A DNA stretch of 64,000 nt from Thiotrichales bacterium (GTDB taxonomy: Bacteria; Pseudomonadota; Gammaproteobacteria; HK1): the NCBI GenBank assembly GCA_026709935.1, contig JAPOSC010000051.1, forward strand, positions 11,843 through 75,842, in the 5' to 3' direction. Both the position numbers and the translations under genes were made by a program. Under the pieces are notes generated by a model. That model was not told the origin of the DNA and searched no databases. It saw only the letters and a program-made list of their open reading frames with translations. Positions 8,136-15,740 of this stretch are shown one piece after another. Each line of letters opens with the position of its first letter. The stretch's first letter is position 1.

Positions 8136-8597
8136 TCAGCGCATCAGGCGGGCAGATACCGGCGCAGCCGTGTCGATTCGCGGGAAATCGGCGTGGAGCT
8201 GATTGAACAGTACGTTCGATTCGTACGGCGACACCGCAGACGGGACCCACAGCACCGATGTTCGTCCGCGGTCGTACCACTGGTTGCCGAGCGCACGAGT
8301 CGATGCGAAGTCGTTCGCAGCCATTGATGCGCGGTCGAATTCGTCGATTCGCTCCTGCTCGATACCGGCGGGTATCGTCACTCTCACGCACACGAGTTCC
8401 GGTGGAAGCGCGCTTGTCTGCCAGTGCACCAGGTTCTCCAGCACGGCGAGGGCATAGGTCTCTGCCGCGTGGATGACCCGGCGTCCGGGCCCGATCCATC
8501 GACTGCCCCACCGGTGAGTTCCACCGCCGTCGAACGGTGGATAGCGCGCGTGAACGATTCGATAAGCATGTTGGGGGGCTTCAGGCCGGAAGACCAT
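8136..8597 (-). CDS. RES-domain toxin of a RES/Xre toxin-antitoxin pair
   Basis: A 153-residue RES protein. Characterised RES toxins degrade or modify NAD+ and stop growth. Family landmarks are present: YRIVHARYPPF near the N-terminus, GSRWIGPGRRVIHAAE (Arg and Glu), and YESNVLFN near the C-terminus supplying the Ser of the R-E-S set. A His stands where many members have Tyr in the V.YaaE motif. I start at ATG 8597, preceded by AAAGGGGG 5-6 bases upstream; the longer frame to 8630 lies inside the antitoxin gene. It overlaps the antitoxin stop by 17 bases, which suggests translational coupling. Confidence 0.86.
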   Translation of the reverse strand: MVFRPEAPQHAYRIVHARYPPFDGGGTHRWGSRWIGPGRRVIHAAETYALAVLENLVHWQTSALPPELVCVRVTIPAGIEQERIDEFDRASMAANDFASTRALGNQWYDRGRTSVLWVPSAVSPYESNVLFNQLHADFPRIDTAAPVSARLMR

Positions 8598-9042
8598 GCA
8601 ACCCCCTTTCGATGACCTCTTCGACCTCACGACCGCCTACCTCGGTCAGAGCGGTGTCGAATGGAGTCCGATCACCCAGCTCCGGATGAGGATGCATCAT
8701 GAAGCGTGCAGCGACTTCGGAGTCCTGGAACGCGAACAGAGCCAGAGCGTACAGCCGAGCGATGCGTTCCGTGGTCTCGCTGACCTGGAGGTTGAAGCGC
8801 TCGACCCGCTGATACGTTGCCCGTGGCACGATCTTGTTCCGCAGCCGCACACCGGAATCATCCGCGCGGTCTCCCGACACGATGGTCGTGATCAGCCGGT
8901 CCAGCGCCGGCTTGGGAATCCCCGCGCGAACCGCATCCTCAAGATCTCGCGTATCCCTGATGGGGCGGCCCAAAACACCGGAGCCACCCAGAATACCTGC
9001 GATCGCCGTGGCATCCACACCCATCCGAATCTCTCCGACCAC
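8581..9042 (-). CDS. Xre/MbcA/ParS-type antitoxin (DUF2384)
   Basis: The 153-residue protein has the layout of antitoxins paired with RES toxins: an N-terminal helical region (LEDAVRAGIPKPALDRLI), a central degenerate helix-turn-helix, and the C-terminal DUF2384 domain (TERIARLYALALFAFQD, then FMMHPHPELGDRTPFD and TALTEVGGREVEEVI). It should bind and block the RES protein encoded directly downstream and repress its own promoter, which would lie in 9043-9160. The toxin gene start overlaps its end. Pairing and order (antitoxin first) are standard for this TA class. Confidence 0.87.
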   Translation of the reverse strand: MVGEIRMGVDATAIAGILGGSGVLGRPIRDTRDLEDAVRAGIPKPALDRLITTIVSGDRADDSGVRLRNKIVPRATYQRVERFNLQVSETTERIARLYALALFAFQDSEVAARFMMHPHPELGDRTPFDTALTEVGGREVEEVIERGLHGLPA

Positions 9043-9186
9043 CCTGCTTCACATGAGACAATACTAGGCATTGAATGAGCACAGCACAAGGAGATATGAC
9101 GTGTACAGAGCGCAGAGACAGTCGGTAGACTGCCGGTCGCCGGTCGCCCTACTGTCGGCAGCCGGTTGCGCGGGGGGCGCGCCATC

Positions 9187-9999
9187 GTGCGGGAACTGAA
9201 CAGAATCACCCTTGACGCGCTCGTCACGGACGGAAAACCGTGCATTCGGGGCTTGCGGATCCTGGCCGTTGCCACCCTCCTGACCCTCGTCCTGCTTCTC
9301 TCCACCGCGGCTGACGCCCTCACCAACGCGCAGCGGGAACTCCCGCAGCGGTTCGAGGCGACCTTCTCGCTCAAGACAGCGGGCGCGACGTTCGCTCGCT
9401 CGCAGTGGTCTCTCGCGCCCGAGGACGGCGGCCGGTTCGTTTCCACATCCCGGACGGAGCCGACGGGAATGTTCTCCCTGATCCGCGACGATACCCGCGT
9501 CGAGCACAGCGAATGGGCCTACGCGGGGGACTGGCTGCAGCCGATCAGGTATCGCTACGAGCGCACCGGTCGCAAGACCCGCGTCATCGACATCACGTTC
9601 GACTGGGAGAAGAACACCGCGCGCCACGAGTCCGGGGGCACGACATGGCAACTGGAGGTGCCGCCCGGGACCATGGACAAATTCAGCTATATTCTCGCCC
9701 TGATGCGGGATCTCGAACTCGGCGCGCGCCGGATGGAGTACACCATCGCCGACGGCGGCCGTCACCTCAAGCGTTACGTGCTGACCGGCGTTGGCGAGGA
9801 GCACATCGAGACCGCGCTCGGAACGCTCGACACCGTCGTCATCCGGCGCGAGCGGGAGAACAGTACTCGCCGAACGACCTTCTGGTGCGCGAAATCGCTT
9901 GGCCACTTTCCGGTGAAGATCGTCCACACCGAACGCGACGACGCCACTCTCACCCTCCAGATCGAATCGCTCAGCGGCATCGAACGCCGCAATCTCTGA
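9187..9999 (+). CDS. DUF3108 exported protein with a DUF433-like N-terminal tag
   Basis: From about residue 50 this is a DUF3108 protein: FEATFSLKTAGATFARSQW, YAGDWLQPIRYRYER, a TMDKFSYILALMRDL stretch and TFWCAKSLGHFPVKI, a predicted periplasmic beta-rich protein of unknown role. A hydrophobic signal sequence (LAVATLLTLVLLL, about 26-40) precedes it. Before the signal, in frame, stands RITLDALVTDGKPCIRGL, which is the conserved opening of DUF433 antitoxins and has no place in DUF3108 proteins. GTG 9187 gives 271 residues; ATG is available only at 9166, and TTG 9253 would remove the DUF433 part but lacks a properly spaced ribosome site. This looks like a recombination junction. It converges on the U-type scaffold gene. 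Confidence 0.8.
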   Translation: MRELNRITLDALVTDGKPCIRGLRILAVATLLTLVLLLSTAADALTNAQRELPQRFEATFSLKTAGATFARSQWSLAPEDGGRFVSTSRTEPTGMFSLIRDDTRVEHSEWAYAGDWLQPIRYRYERTGRKTRVIDITFDWEKNTARHESGGTTWQLEVPPGTMDKFSYILALMRDLELGARRMEYTIADGGRHLKRYVLTGVGEEHIETALGTLDTVVIRRERENSTRRTTFWCAKSLGHFPVKIVHTERDDATLTLQIESLSGIERRNL

Positions 10000-10029
10000 C
10001 CGGCGAGTGAGGACGCACCGACGTACCCG

Positions 10030-10215
10030 CAGGTACGGAGCGAGCTTGCGAAGCAAGCGGCATCGAGCCCCCCGAGCCAAACCCAAGCCACACCTATGTC
10101 GTGTTCAACGCGGCGCGAACGTAAAACGCTTGGGGAGCAAGCGTTGGTTCGATCAGATCCGTGCCCGCAGTCGTGAATCGGTGAAATTTCCGAGTCAGGT
10201 ACGGAGCGAGCTTGC
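10030..10215. repeat. Direct repeat of a 20-mer in a convergent intergenic region
   Basis: CAGGTACGGAGCGAGCTTGC occurs at 10030-10049 and again, identical, at 10196-10215. The first copy runs into a hairpin (GCTTGC-GAA-GCAAGC, 10044-10058). The whole 10000-10265 gap between converging genes carries no gene that I can see. Confidence 0.85.
10125..10145. repeat. Perfect inverted repeat (7-base arms)
   Basis: AACGCTT and AAGCGTT flank a 7-base loop (GGGGAGC). It follows the DUF3108 gene by 125 bases and has no T-run, so it is at best a weak terminator or an RNA-stabilising hairpin. Confidence 0.6.
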
Positions 10216-10244
10216 AGTGAGGGGGCTGCTCTCAGGGAGAAATT

Positions 10245-10262
10245 CGGGGCACTTGAGCCCCG
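10245..10262 (-). terminator. Possible hairpin terminator after the U-type scaffold gene
   Basis: CGGGGC and GCCCCG form a 6-base GC stem with a 6-base loop, starting 3 bases beyond the stop codon of the minus-strand gene. On that strand it is followed by AATTTCT, so the U-tract is poor. Placement favours a terminator; strength is doubtful. Confidence 0.4.
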
Positions 10263-10265
10263 TGT

Positions 10266-10706
10266 TCACCCGGTGTGCTCGTCCACCGAACCGAGAGCGG
10301 CCGCGAGCGCCGCGGTGAGCGCCTCGAACGGTAGTCCGACGCACCGGTGACGGCTCGTTACGTCGCGTACCGGTGCGAACATCTCGAGCGCTGGCCATGG
10401 AAACGGGGCGCCGTCGCGGAGCGCCGCCTCCACCTCCGTCTCCATACCGAGCAGCTCCTCCAGCCCCCGCTCCGGCGCCTGCTCCGCGATCAGTACTGCG
10501 GCGGCTTCGCACAGCACGCATCCTCTGACCACGTGCCCGACGCGCGCCACCCCCGCGGCCGGCGGATCGAGCGCCACGTCGATGGTGACCCGATCCCCGC
10601 ACAGAGGGTTGTCGACGGTCGCGGAACCGTGCGAGCAAACAAGCCGACCGTGCCCGGAGGTGCGGCGGGCCGCGGTCAGGATCGCGTCGTGGTAGAGGTC
10701 GTTCAA
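10266..10706 (-). CDS. NifU/SufU-type iron-sulfur cluster scaffold
   Basis: The 146-residue protein has the U-type scaffold pattern: LYHDAILTAARR start, the first cysteine and aspartate in NPLCGD, GHVVRGCVLCEAAAVL with the second cysteine (and an extra one), and HRCVGLPFEAL with the third. These three cysteines hold the nascent [2Fe-2S] cluster or zinc. Length fits SufU. The only usable start is TTG 10706 (no ATG or GTG in frame before the upstream gene), with GGGAG 11 bases upstream, so the start is uncertain. It follows the molybdenum cofactor genes on the same strand, while no isc or suf partners are near; a role in supplying a cluster to a molybdenum hydroxylase is inference. Confidence 0.78.
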   Translation of the reverse strand: MNDLYHDAILTAARRTSGHGRLVCSHGSATVDNPLCGDRVTIDVALDPPAAGVARVGHVVRGCVLCEAAAVLIAEQAPERGLEELLGMETEVEAALRDGAPFPWPALEMFAPVRDVTSRHRCVGLPFEALTAALAAALGSVDEHTG

Positions 10707-10842
10707 GATCCAGCGACTCCCGCGCTTCCCGTCGGTGCTCCGAGAGGCCGGCCCATCGTGCGATTCCGGCGAGAGTTCGACCTCCGGAGCATCCGGTCGG
10801 AGCGATTTCCAGCGCGTACTCCAGTCTGGCGGAAATGGCGGT

Positions 10843-12480
10843 TCAAGGCCCGCCTCCAATGTCACGCAACGCCTGCGGAGAATCCACATCGACGAGCACG
10901 GCGCGATCATCCATCGCCACCTCGCATACGTACTCCTCGTACTCGCCGATGAGGTGACGTGCGCCCACGTCCCCGCGCACCCCGGCGATCTCATCGAAGA
11001 AACGCCGGGCAAACAGGACCGGGTTGCCGCGCTTGCCCTCGAACACCGGGACACAGATCTCGCGCCCCTCGGCGGGATCGAATGCCGCCGCCAGCCGGTC
11101 GATGTGCGTCGAGGTGACGAGCGGCATGTCGCCGAGGCAGATCACCGCGGCCTCGGTGGACTCCGGCAACGCCGCGAGCCCGGCTCGAATCGAGCCGCTC
11201 AGGCCCTGCCGGTACTCGGGGTTGTGGACGAGGTGCGCACCGGTCCCCGCCAGCGACTCCTCCACCCGATCGGCTTCGTGCCCGGTGACGACCACCACTG
11301 ATCGCACGCTCGATCCCGCAAGCGCATCGACCACCGCGCGCACCATCGCGCGCCCGCCAAGCGGCGCCAGGAGCTTGTTGACCGACCCCATTCGGGTCGA
11401 GCGTCCGGCCGCGAGCACCAGCGCCGACACGTTCGGGGCCCGCGCCGGGGCCGACTCGTGCGACCCGCGCCGGGGCTGGGAACGCGCTGCGGTCTCCTTG
11501 AGCAGCCCACCGACTCCCATGGCCATGATGTCTCGCGGCCCCACCTCCAACCCGGCGGCGAGCCGTTCGAGAACCAGATCGAGACCGTTCAGCGCCGGTG
11601 AGCGCGCGCATCCGGGCAGGCCGAGCACCGGATATCCCCGGCAGCGGGCCAGCAGGAGCAAGTTGCCCGGATCGACGGGCATGCCGAGGTGAAGCACCTC
11701 GCCCCCTGCGGCCACGACGCCGGCGGGAACGATGTCGCGGCGGTCGACGATGGCCGAAGCCCCCACGATCAACACGATCCCGGCGCCGGAGTCGAACGCG
11801 CATCCAACGGCCTCCGCGACAGCGCCGGGGACATGTTCGCAGCGGGTGTCGCTCACGACCCATCCGCCGAGCGCCTCGATGCGTGCGCGCAGCACCCGGG
11901 ACGTCTTGTCGAGCACGGTCTCCTTCGTGGCCGGGAGCCGGGTCTGGATCAGGGCGGCCTTCATCGGCTCGAACGCCTGCACCCTGATTGGCCGGATTGG
12001 CCGAATCGGTGGCTCGGCGCCGAGGCAGGCGAGCGCGCGATCGAGCACCACGCGCGGCACCGCGAACGGAATCACCTTGATGGTCGCGAGCATCTCGCCC
12101 TCGCGCACCGCCCGCGGCGCCGACAGGGTGGCGACGGTCAGCGCCTCGTCCACCGCATTGAACCGGTCGACATCCGGAGCGCGAACAAGGAGCAGGCCAT
12201 CGATCGCCGCGAACACGTTGCAGCGCCCGGTGAACGGCGCCCCGACCCGCACCCCCTCCCCCGCGAGCGCCTGCGCCGCCGCCGCCGCGGCCTCATCCTC
12301 GGTCACGTCGCCGGGGTCGAGCCTCGCGCCCACCACCGCGTCGCACTTCTCGTGCTTCAGCGCCTCGACATCCGCAGCGCTCAGCACGCGCCCCTTCCTG
12401 AACGTCCGGCCCCCAACCCGCATCGAGTGCGCGAGCACGGTGCCCGCCGCGTCGACGACATTGACCCGGCCGAACCTCAC
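10843..12480 (-). CDS. Molybdopterin-binding (MoeA/CinA-like) domain fused to MobA-like nucleotidyltransferase
   Basis: A 545-residue two-domain protein. Residues about 1-340 include a molybdopterin-binding fold (GIVLIVGASAIVDRRDIVPA, then a GGEVLHLGMPVDPGNLLLL stretch) of the kind that prepares molybdenum cofactor. From about 350 to the end is an NTP transferase: VLAAGRSTRMGSVNKLL, VVVTGHEADRV, CLGDMPLV and GNPVLFARRFF, as in MocA/MobA enzymes that link CMP or GMP to the cofactor. The domain pair is known from genes near xanthine and CO dehydrogenase operons, where MCD cofactor is made. It overlaps the XdhC-like gene by 4 bases. A small 9-base tandem repeat around 11985-12010 encodes IRPIRPIR between the domains. 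Confidence 0.88.
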   Translation of the reverse strand: MRFGRVNVVDAAGTVLAHSMRVGGRTFRKGRVLSAADVEALKHEKCDAVVGARLDPGDVTEDEAAAAAAQALAGEGVRVGAPFTGRCNVFAAIDGLLLVRAPDVDRFNAVDEALTVATLSAPRAVREGEMLATIKVIPFAVPRVVLDRALACLGAEPPIRPIRPIRVQAFEPMKAALIQTRLPATKETVLDKTSRVLRARIEALGGWVVSDTRCEHVPGAVAEAVGCAFDSGAGIVLIVGASAIVDRRDIVPAGVVAAGGEVLHLGMPVDPGNLLLLARCRGYPVLGLPGCARSPALNGLDLVLERLAAGLEVGPRDIMAMGVGGLLKETAARSQPRRGSHESAPARAPNVSALVLAAGRSTRMGSVNKLLAPLGGRAMVRAVVDALAGSSVRSVVVVTGHEADRVEESLAGTGAHLVHNPEYRQGLSGSIRAGLAALPESTEAAVICLGDMPLVTSTHIDRLAAAFDPAEGREICVPVFEGKRGNPVLFARRFFDEIAGVRGDVGARHLIGEYEEYVCEVAMDDRAVLVDVDSPQALRDIGGGP

Positions 12481-13172
12481 CCCTCGGCCCGCGCCCGCAG
12501 CACCAACGTGAACTCGGCGACGATCGATGCGGCGATCTCCGCCGGGCTCACCGCCCCGATGTCGAGCCCGATCGGCGCGTGAATCCTGGCCAGCGCCTCC
12601 TGCGTCAATCCCGCGGTGGCCAGCCGCTCGATGCGCCGGCCATGGGTGCGTCGGCTGCCGAGGCTCCCGATGTAGAACGCAGGGGATGCGAGCGCGACGC
12701 GGAGCGCCGGGTCGTCAAGTTTGGGGTCGTGCGTGAGCGTCACCACCGCGCTGCGGGCATCGAGCCCCACCGCGGCGAGCGCATCGTCGGGCCAGTCGGT
12801 GCTCACCTTCACCCCGGAGAATCGCTCGCCGGTGACGAAGGCACGACGCGGATCGATCACCGTCACCGCGTAACCCAGGAGCGACGCCATCGGAACGAGA
12901 GCCTGGGCGATATGGACCGCCCCCACCACGAACAGCCGGAGCGGCGGGTTCATCGCGTGCAGGAAGTACCGGGCCCCGGCGATCTCCACGACGGCGCTCC
13001 GGTCGCGGGAGAGCGCGGCGAGCGCGGCGTCCCGGAGGTCCGCGGCGAGCCCGGAGGCCGGCCCGCCCCGGATCTCCGCCCACTGGCGCCCGGAGTCCAA
13101 CTCGGTGACAAGCACCAGCGGGCGCTGGTGCGCCCGCGCTTCAAGCACGGCATGCAGCACCGAGCGGTTCAT
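12477..13172 (-). CDS. XdhC family protein, Rossmann (C-terminal) domain
   Basis: XdhC proteins bind molybdenum cofactor, help sulfurate it and insert it into xanthine dehydrogenase-type enzymes. This 231-residue gene product carries the C-terminal Rossmann part: LFVVGAVHIAQALVPMA, VTVIDPRRAF, VVTLTHDPKLDDPALR, FYIGSLGSRRTHGRR and IHAPIGLDIGAVSPAEIA. The N-terminal CoxI part is encoded separately at 13418-13765, so the protein is split into two genes, as in several CO dehydrogenase-type clusters. It overlaps the next gene by 4 bases, indicating an operon. Confidence 0.88.
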   Translation of the reverse strand: MNRSVLHAVLEARAHQRPLVLVTELDSGRQWAEIRGGPASGLAADLRDAALAALSRDRSAVVEIAGARYFLHAMNPPLRLFVVGAVHIAQALVPMASLLGYAVTVIDPRRAFVTGERFSGVKVSTDWPDDALAAVGLDARSAVVTLTHDPKLDDPALRVALASPAFYIGSLGSRRTHGRRIERLATAGLTQEALARIHAPIGLDIGAVSPAEIAASIVAEFTLVLRARAEG

Positions 13173-13417
13173 CGCGGGACGCCTTGCGCGGAACCTTCGG
13201 ACCTCGACCGAAATCGGTCTGCCACCTCACGGACTCCGGCCCCCGGCCGGACTGGAAGGGCAGGCGCGTTAAACGGAAGAATCATGCCGGGCAGAGTCCT
13301 TCCCCGATTCGTGCCTTCAGCCTCTGCGGAGACGGGGACAGAGCACGGAAGCGCTCGGGCCCCGTCCATCGGGGAAGTATTCGCGCCAGGATCACGGAGG
13401 CGTTCACGGAGTCGGCT

Positions 13418-13765
13418 TCAGTCCTCGACCGGCTCGACATACACCTGCACCTTGCCACCGCAGGTCAGGCCGACCTCCCACGCCTGCTCGTTGCTGACGC
13501 CGAAGTCGAGCGTGCGGGGCTTGCGGTCGCGAATGGCTTCGATGCCCTGCGCGATCACCGCCCCCTCGATGCACCCGCCCGACACCGAGCCGGCGAAGCG
13601 CCCCTCCTTGTCGAGCACGAGCTGACTCCCGACCGGCCGCGGGGACGACCCCCAGGTGGCGATGACGGTGGCGATGGCGACACCCCTGCCTTCCCCGCGC
13701 CAGCGCTCGGCCGTCGTCAGGGGGTCGGGGTCCGGCTCGTTCACCGCAAGTTCGGAATCGTCCAT
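13418..13765 (-). CDS. XdhC/CoxI family protein, N-terminal domain
   Basis: The 115-residue product from ATG 13765 matches the XdhC_CoxI domain: TWGSSPRPVGSQLVL at 38-52, SVSGGCIEGAV at 60-70 with the conserved cysteine, and LTCGGKVQVYVEPV at the end, where the second conserved cysteine lies. The open frame continues upstream to 13912 but that part is arginine/proline-rich and unlike the family. It lies 245 bases before the Rossmann-domain gene on the same strand; nothing recognisable is in that gap. Together the two genes supply a full XdhC. Confidence 0.85.
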   Translation of the reverse strand: MDDSELAVNEPDPDPLTTAERWRGEGRGVAIATVIATWGSSPRPVGSQLVLDKEGRFAGSVSGGCIEGAVIAQGIEAIRDRKPRTLDFGVSNEQAWEVGLTCGGKVQVYVEPVED

Positions 13766-14029
13766 CGTCGTCTCCGGCGCACCGCAGCGCCGATCCGGCC
13801 GTTCATGGGCAGGCCCGGGCCGTGCGGATGGAGCACATCGCACGTTCTCGGGGCTGGCCCATGGTAACGCAGGAACACGTCCGGCCAAACGAGCCGGCGG
13901 CACGCGCGTCAAGTCCTGCGGGGACAGATGGGGGGACAGGCGGCATCAAGGGTCGAGGCCACGTAGTAGTATCTGCGCCCGGTCGCGCCGTGCGCGCCGC
14001 TCATCGATGCCACCGAAGAACACTCCCCG

Positions 14030-15511
14030 ATGCGACGACACCGATTCGCCAAGATCATCGCCACCCTGGGACCCGCCTCGGCCGCACCGGACACCATCCG
14101 CGCCCTGTTCGCGGCTGGTGTCGACGTGTTTCGGCTGAACTTCAGTCACGGCGACCATGAGGCCCACCGGCAGTGCTACGAGGCGATCCGGCAGCTCGAA
14201 GCCACCACCGGGCGACCCATCGGCATACTGCTCGACCTCCAGGGGCCGAAACTGCGCATCGGCGAATTCGTGGGAGGGCGGGCGAGGCTCGAAGAGGGCG
14301 AGTCGTTCATGCTCGACCTCGACGCCGGCCCCGGGGACACGCATCGGGTCGCGCTCCCCCACCCGGAGGTATTCACCGCCCTCAGGCCGGGTACCGATCT
14401 CCTCGTCAACGACGGCAAGATTCGGCTCGAGATCGAGACCTGCGGCGCGAACTTCGCGGGTACGCGGGTGAAGGTCGGCGGCGAGATCTCGGACCACAAG
14501 GGCGTCAATATTCCCAACGCGGTGCTTCCCATCTCGCCGCTGACGGACAAGGACCGCCGGGACCTCACGCTGGGCCTGGAGCTCGGGGTGGACTGGGTAG
14601 CGGCATCGTTCGTCCAGCGCCCGCAGGACGTACTCCTGCTGCGCGAGGCGATCGGCGACCGCGCCAGTCTGATGACAAAGCTCGAAAAGCCCTCCGCGGT
14701 GGAGAGGCTGGACGAGATCGTCGGGCTGTCGGACGCGATCATGGTCGCACGGGGCGACCTCGGCGTGGAGCTTCCGCCGGAGGACGTGCCGAGCATCTCC
14801 CGCCGCATCGTGCGGACCTGCCGTGACGCGGGAAAGCCGGTGATCGTGGCGACCCAGATGCTGGAGTCGATGATCTCGGCTCCGGTGCCGACCCGGGCGG
14901 AAGCCTCCGACGTGGCCACCGCCGTTTACGACGGCGCCGATGCGGTCATGCTCTCGGGCGAAACTGCGGTGGGACGCTTCCCGGTCGAGACCGTGGACAT
15001 CATGCATCGCATCGTCACCCGGGTGGAGCGCGACCCCCACTACCGGGAGCTGATTGGGGCGACGCACACATCGCCGGACCCGACCGCAGCCGACGCGATT
15101 TCCGATGCGATGCGCCGCAGCGCCGAAACCCTGTCGGTCTCCGCCGCGGTGACCTACACCAAGTCCGGATCGAGCAGCCTGCGGGCGGCGCGCGAACGCC
15201 CGAGCGCGCCGATCCTGAGTCTGACGCCCCACCTGAGCACCGCGCGCCGCCTCGCTCTGGTCTGGGGGATCCACTCCGTCCTGACCGGGGACGTCACCCA
15301 GGTCGAACAGATGGTCGATCAGGCGTGCCACACTGCGGTCGCCGAGGGGTTCGCGAACGCGGGCGAGCGGGTCGTCATCATGGCCGGCATGCCGTTCGGC
15401 GTCTCCGGAACCACGAACCTGCTCCGCATCGCCCGCGTGCCGGCGCCGGCCACCGCAGTGGCGGGCGAAGGGGTCGGTGGAGCCGGACGGCAGGCATCGA
15501 CGAGTCCCTGA
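14030..15511 (+). CDS. pyk: Pyruvate kinase
   Basis: Catalyses phosphoenolpyruvate plus ADP to pyruvate plus ATP, the last step of glycolysis. The 493-residue product has the N-terminal IIATLGPASAAPDTI and NFSHGDHEAH, the central KLEKPSAVERLDEI with the catalytic Lys, the substrate-binding stretch VARGDLGVELPPEDV, and the ATQMLESMI plus SDVATAVYDGADAVMLS signature. The allosteric C-terminal domain follows from about 345. ATG 14030 fits the family start. It is divergent from the XdhC genes and converges on a small membrane protein gene, so it is probably monocistronic. Confidence 0.95.
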   Translation: MRRHRFAKIIATLGPASAAPDTIRALFAAGVDVFRLNFSHGDHEAHRQCYEAIRQLEATTGRPIGILLDLQGPKLRIGEFVGGRARLEEGESFMLDLDAGPGDTHRVALPHPEVFTALRPGTDLLVNDGKIRLEIETCGANFAGTRVKVGGEISDHKGVNIPNAVLPISPLTDKDRRDLTLGLELGVDWVAASFVQRPQDVLLLREAIGDRASLMTKLEKPSAVERLDEIVGLSDAIMVARGDLGVELPPEDVPSISRRIVRTCRDAGKPVIVATQMLESMISAPVPTRAEASDVATAVYDGADAVMLSGETAVGRFPVETVDIMHRIVTRVERDPHYRELIGATHTSPDPTAADAISDAMRRSAETLSVSAAVTYTKSGSSSLRAARERPSAPILSLTPHLSTARRLALVWGIHSVLTGDVTQVEQMVDQACHTAVAEGFANAGERVVIMAGMPFGVSGTTNLLRIARVPAPATAVAGEGVGGAGRQASTSP

Positions 15512-15568
15512 TTCAGTATCGCCGATCCATCCAAGGGAGACCCGCGTCAGGCGCGCGGGGGACCCGCG

Positions 15569-15724
15569 TTAGTACAGACCGAGGGCCGCCGCTACCAGCG
15601 CGACGGCGGCCAGGATCGCGAATGCGAACAGCACCTGCGAAACGTCGCGGTTGCGCGCCCGCATCTCGAACGACAGCCAGCCAAGCACCACGACCAGAGC
15701 GGCGAGGATGTAGACGACGCGCAC
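15569..15724 (-). CDS. Small two-helix membrane protein (51 residues)
   Basis: A frame from GTG 15724 to the TAA at 15569-15571 encodes 51 residues: a first hydrophobic segment (VVYILAALVVVLGWLSFEM), a short basic loop (RARNRDV) and a second hydrophobic segment (VLFAFAILAAVALVAAALGL). Hydrophobicity and codon bias match a real small integral membrane protein. It starts 16 bases after dsbC on the same strand and so may be co-transcribed with it. No strong ribosome site is visible and I do not recognise the family, so function is unknown. Confidence 0.55.
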   Translation of the reverse strand: MRVVYILAALVVVLGWLSFEMRARNRDVSQVLFAFAILAAVALVAAALGLY

Positions 15725-15740
15725 GCCGGGCCCGCCGGGC

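Noticed and set aside
8005-8511. Possible C-terminal extension of the RES toxin in another frame
   Set aside because: A helical-looking stretch (DALIEALVRAHTAALDSS) lies in the shifted frame, but the RES protein is already full length at its stop, so a frameshift need not be invoked.
9064-10086. Open frame on the minus strand (340 codons) opposite the DUF3108 gene
   Set aside because: Antisense shadow; the plus-strand protein has a signal sequence and DUF3108 motifs, this one has nothing.
15541-15559. GC hairpin between pyk and the small membrane protein gene
   Set aside because: CCCGCG and CGCGGG arms exist but there is no T-run on either strand, so I do not call it a terminator.
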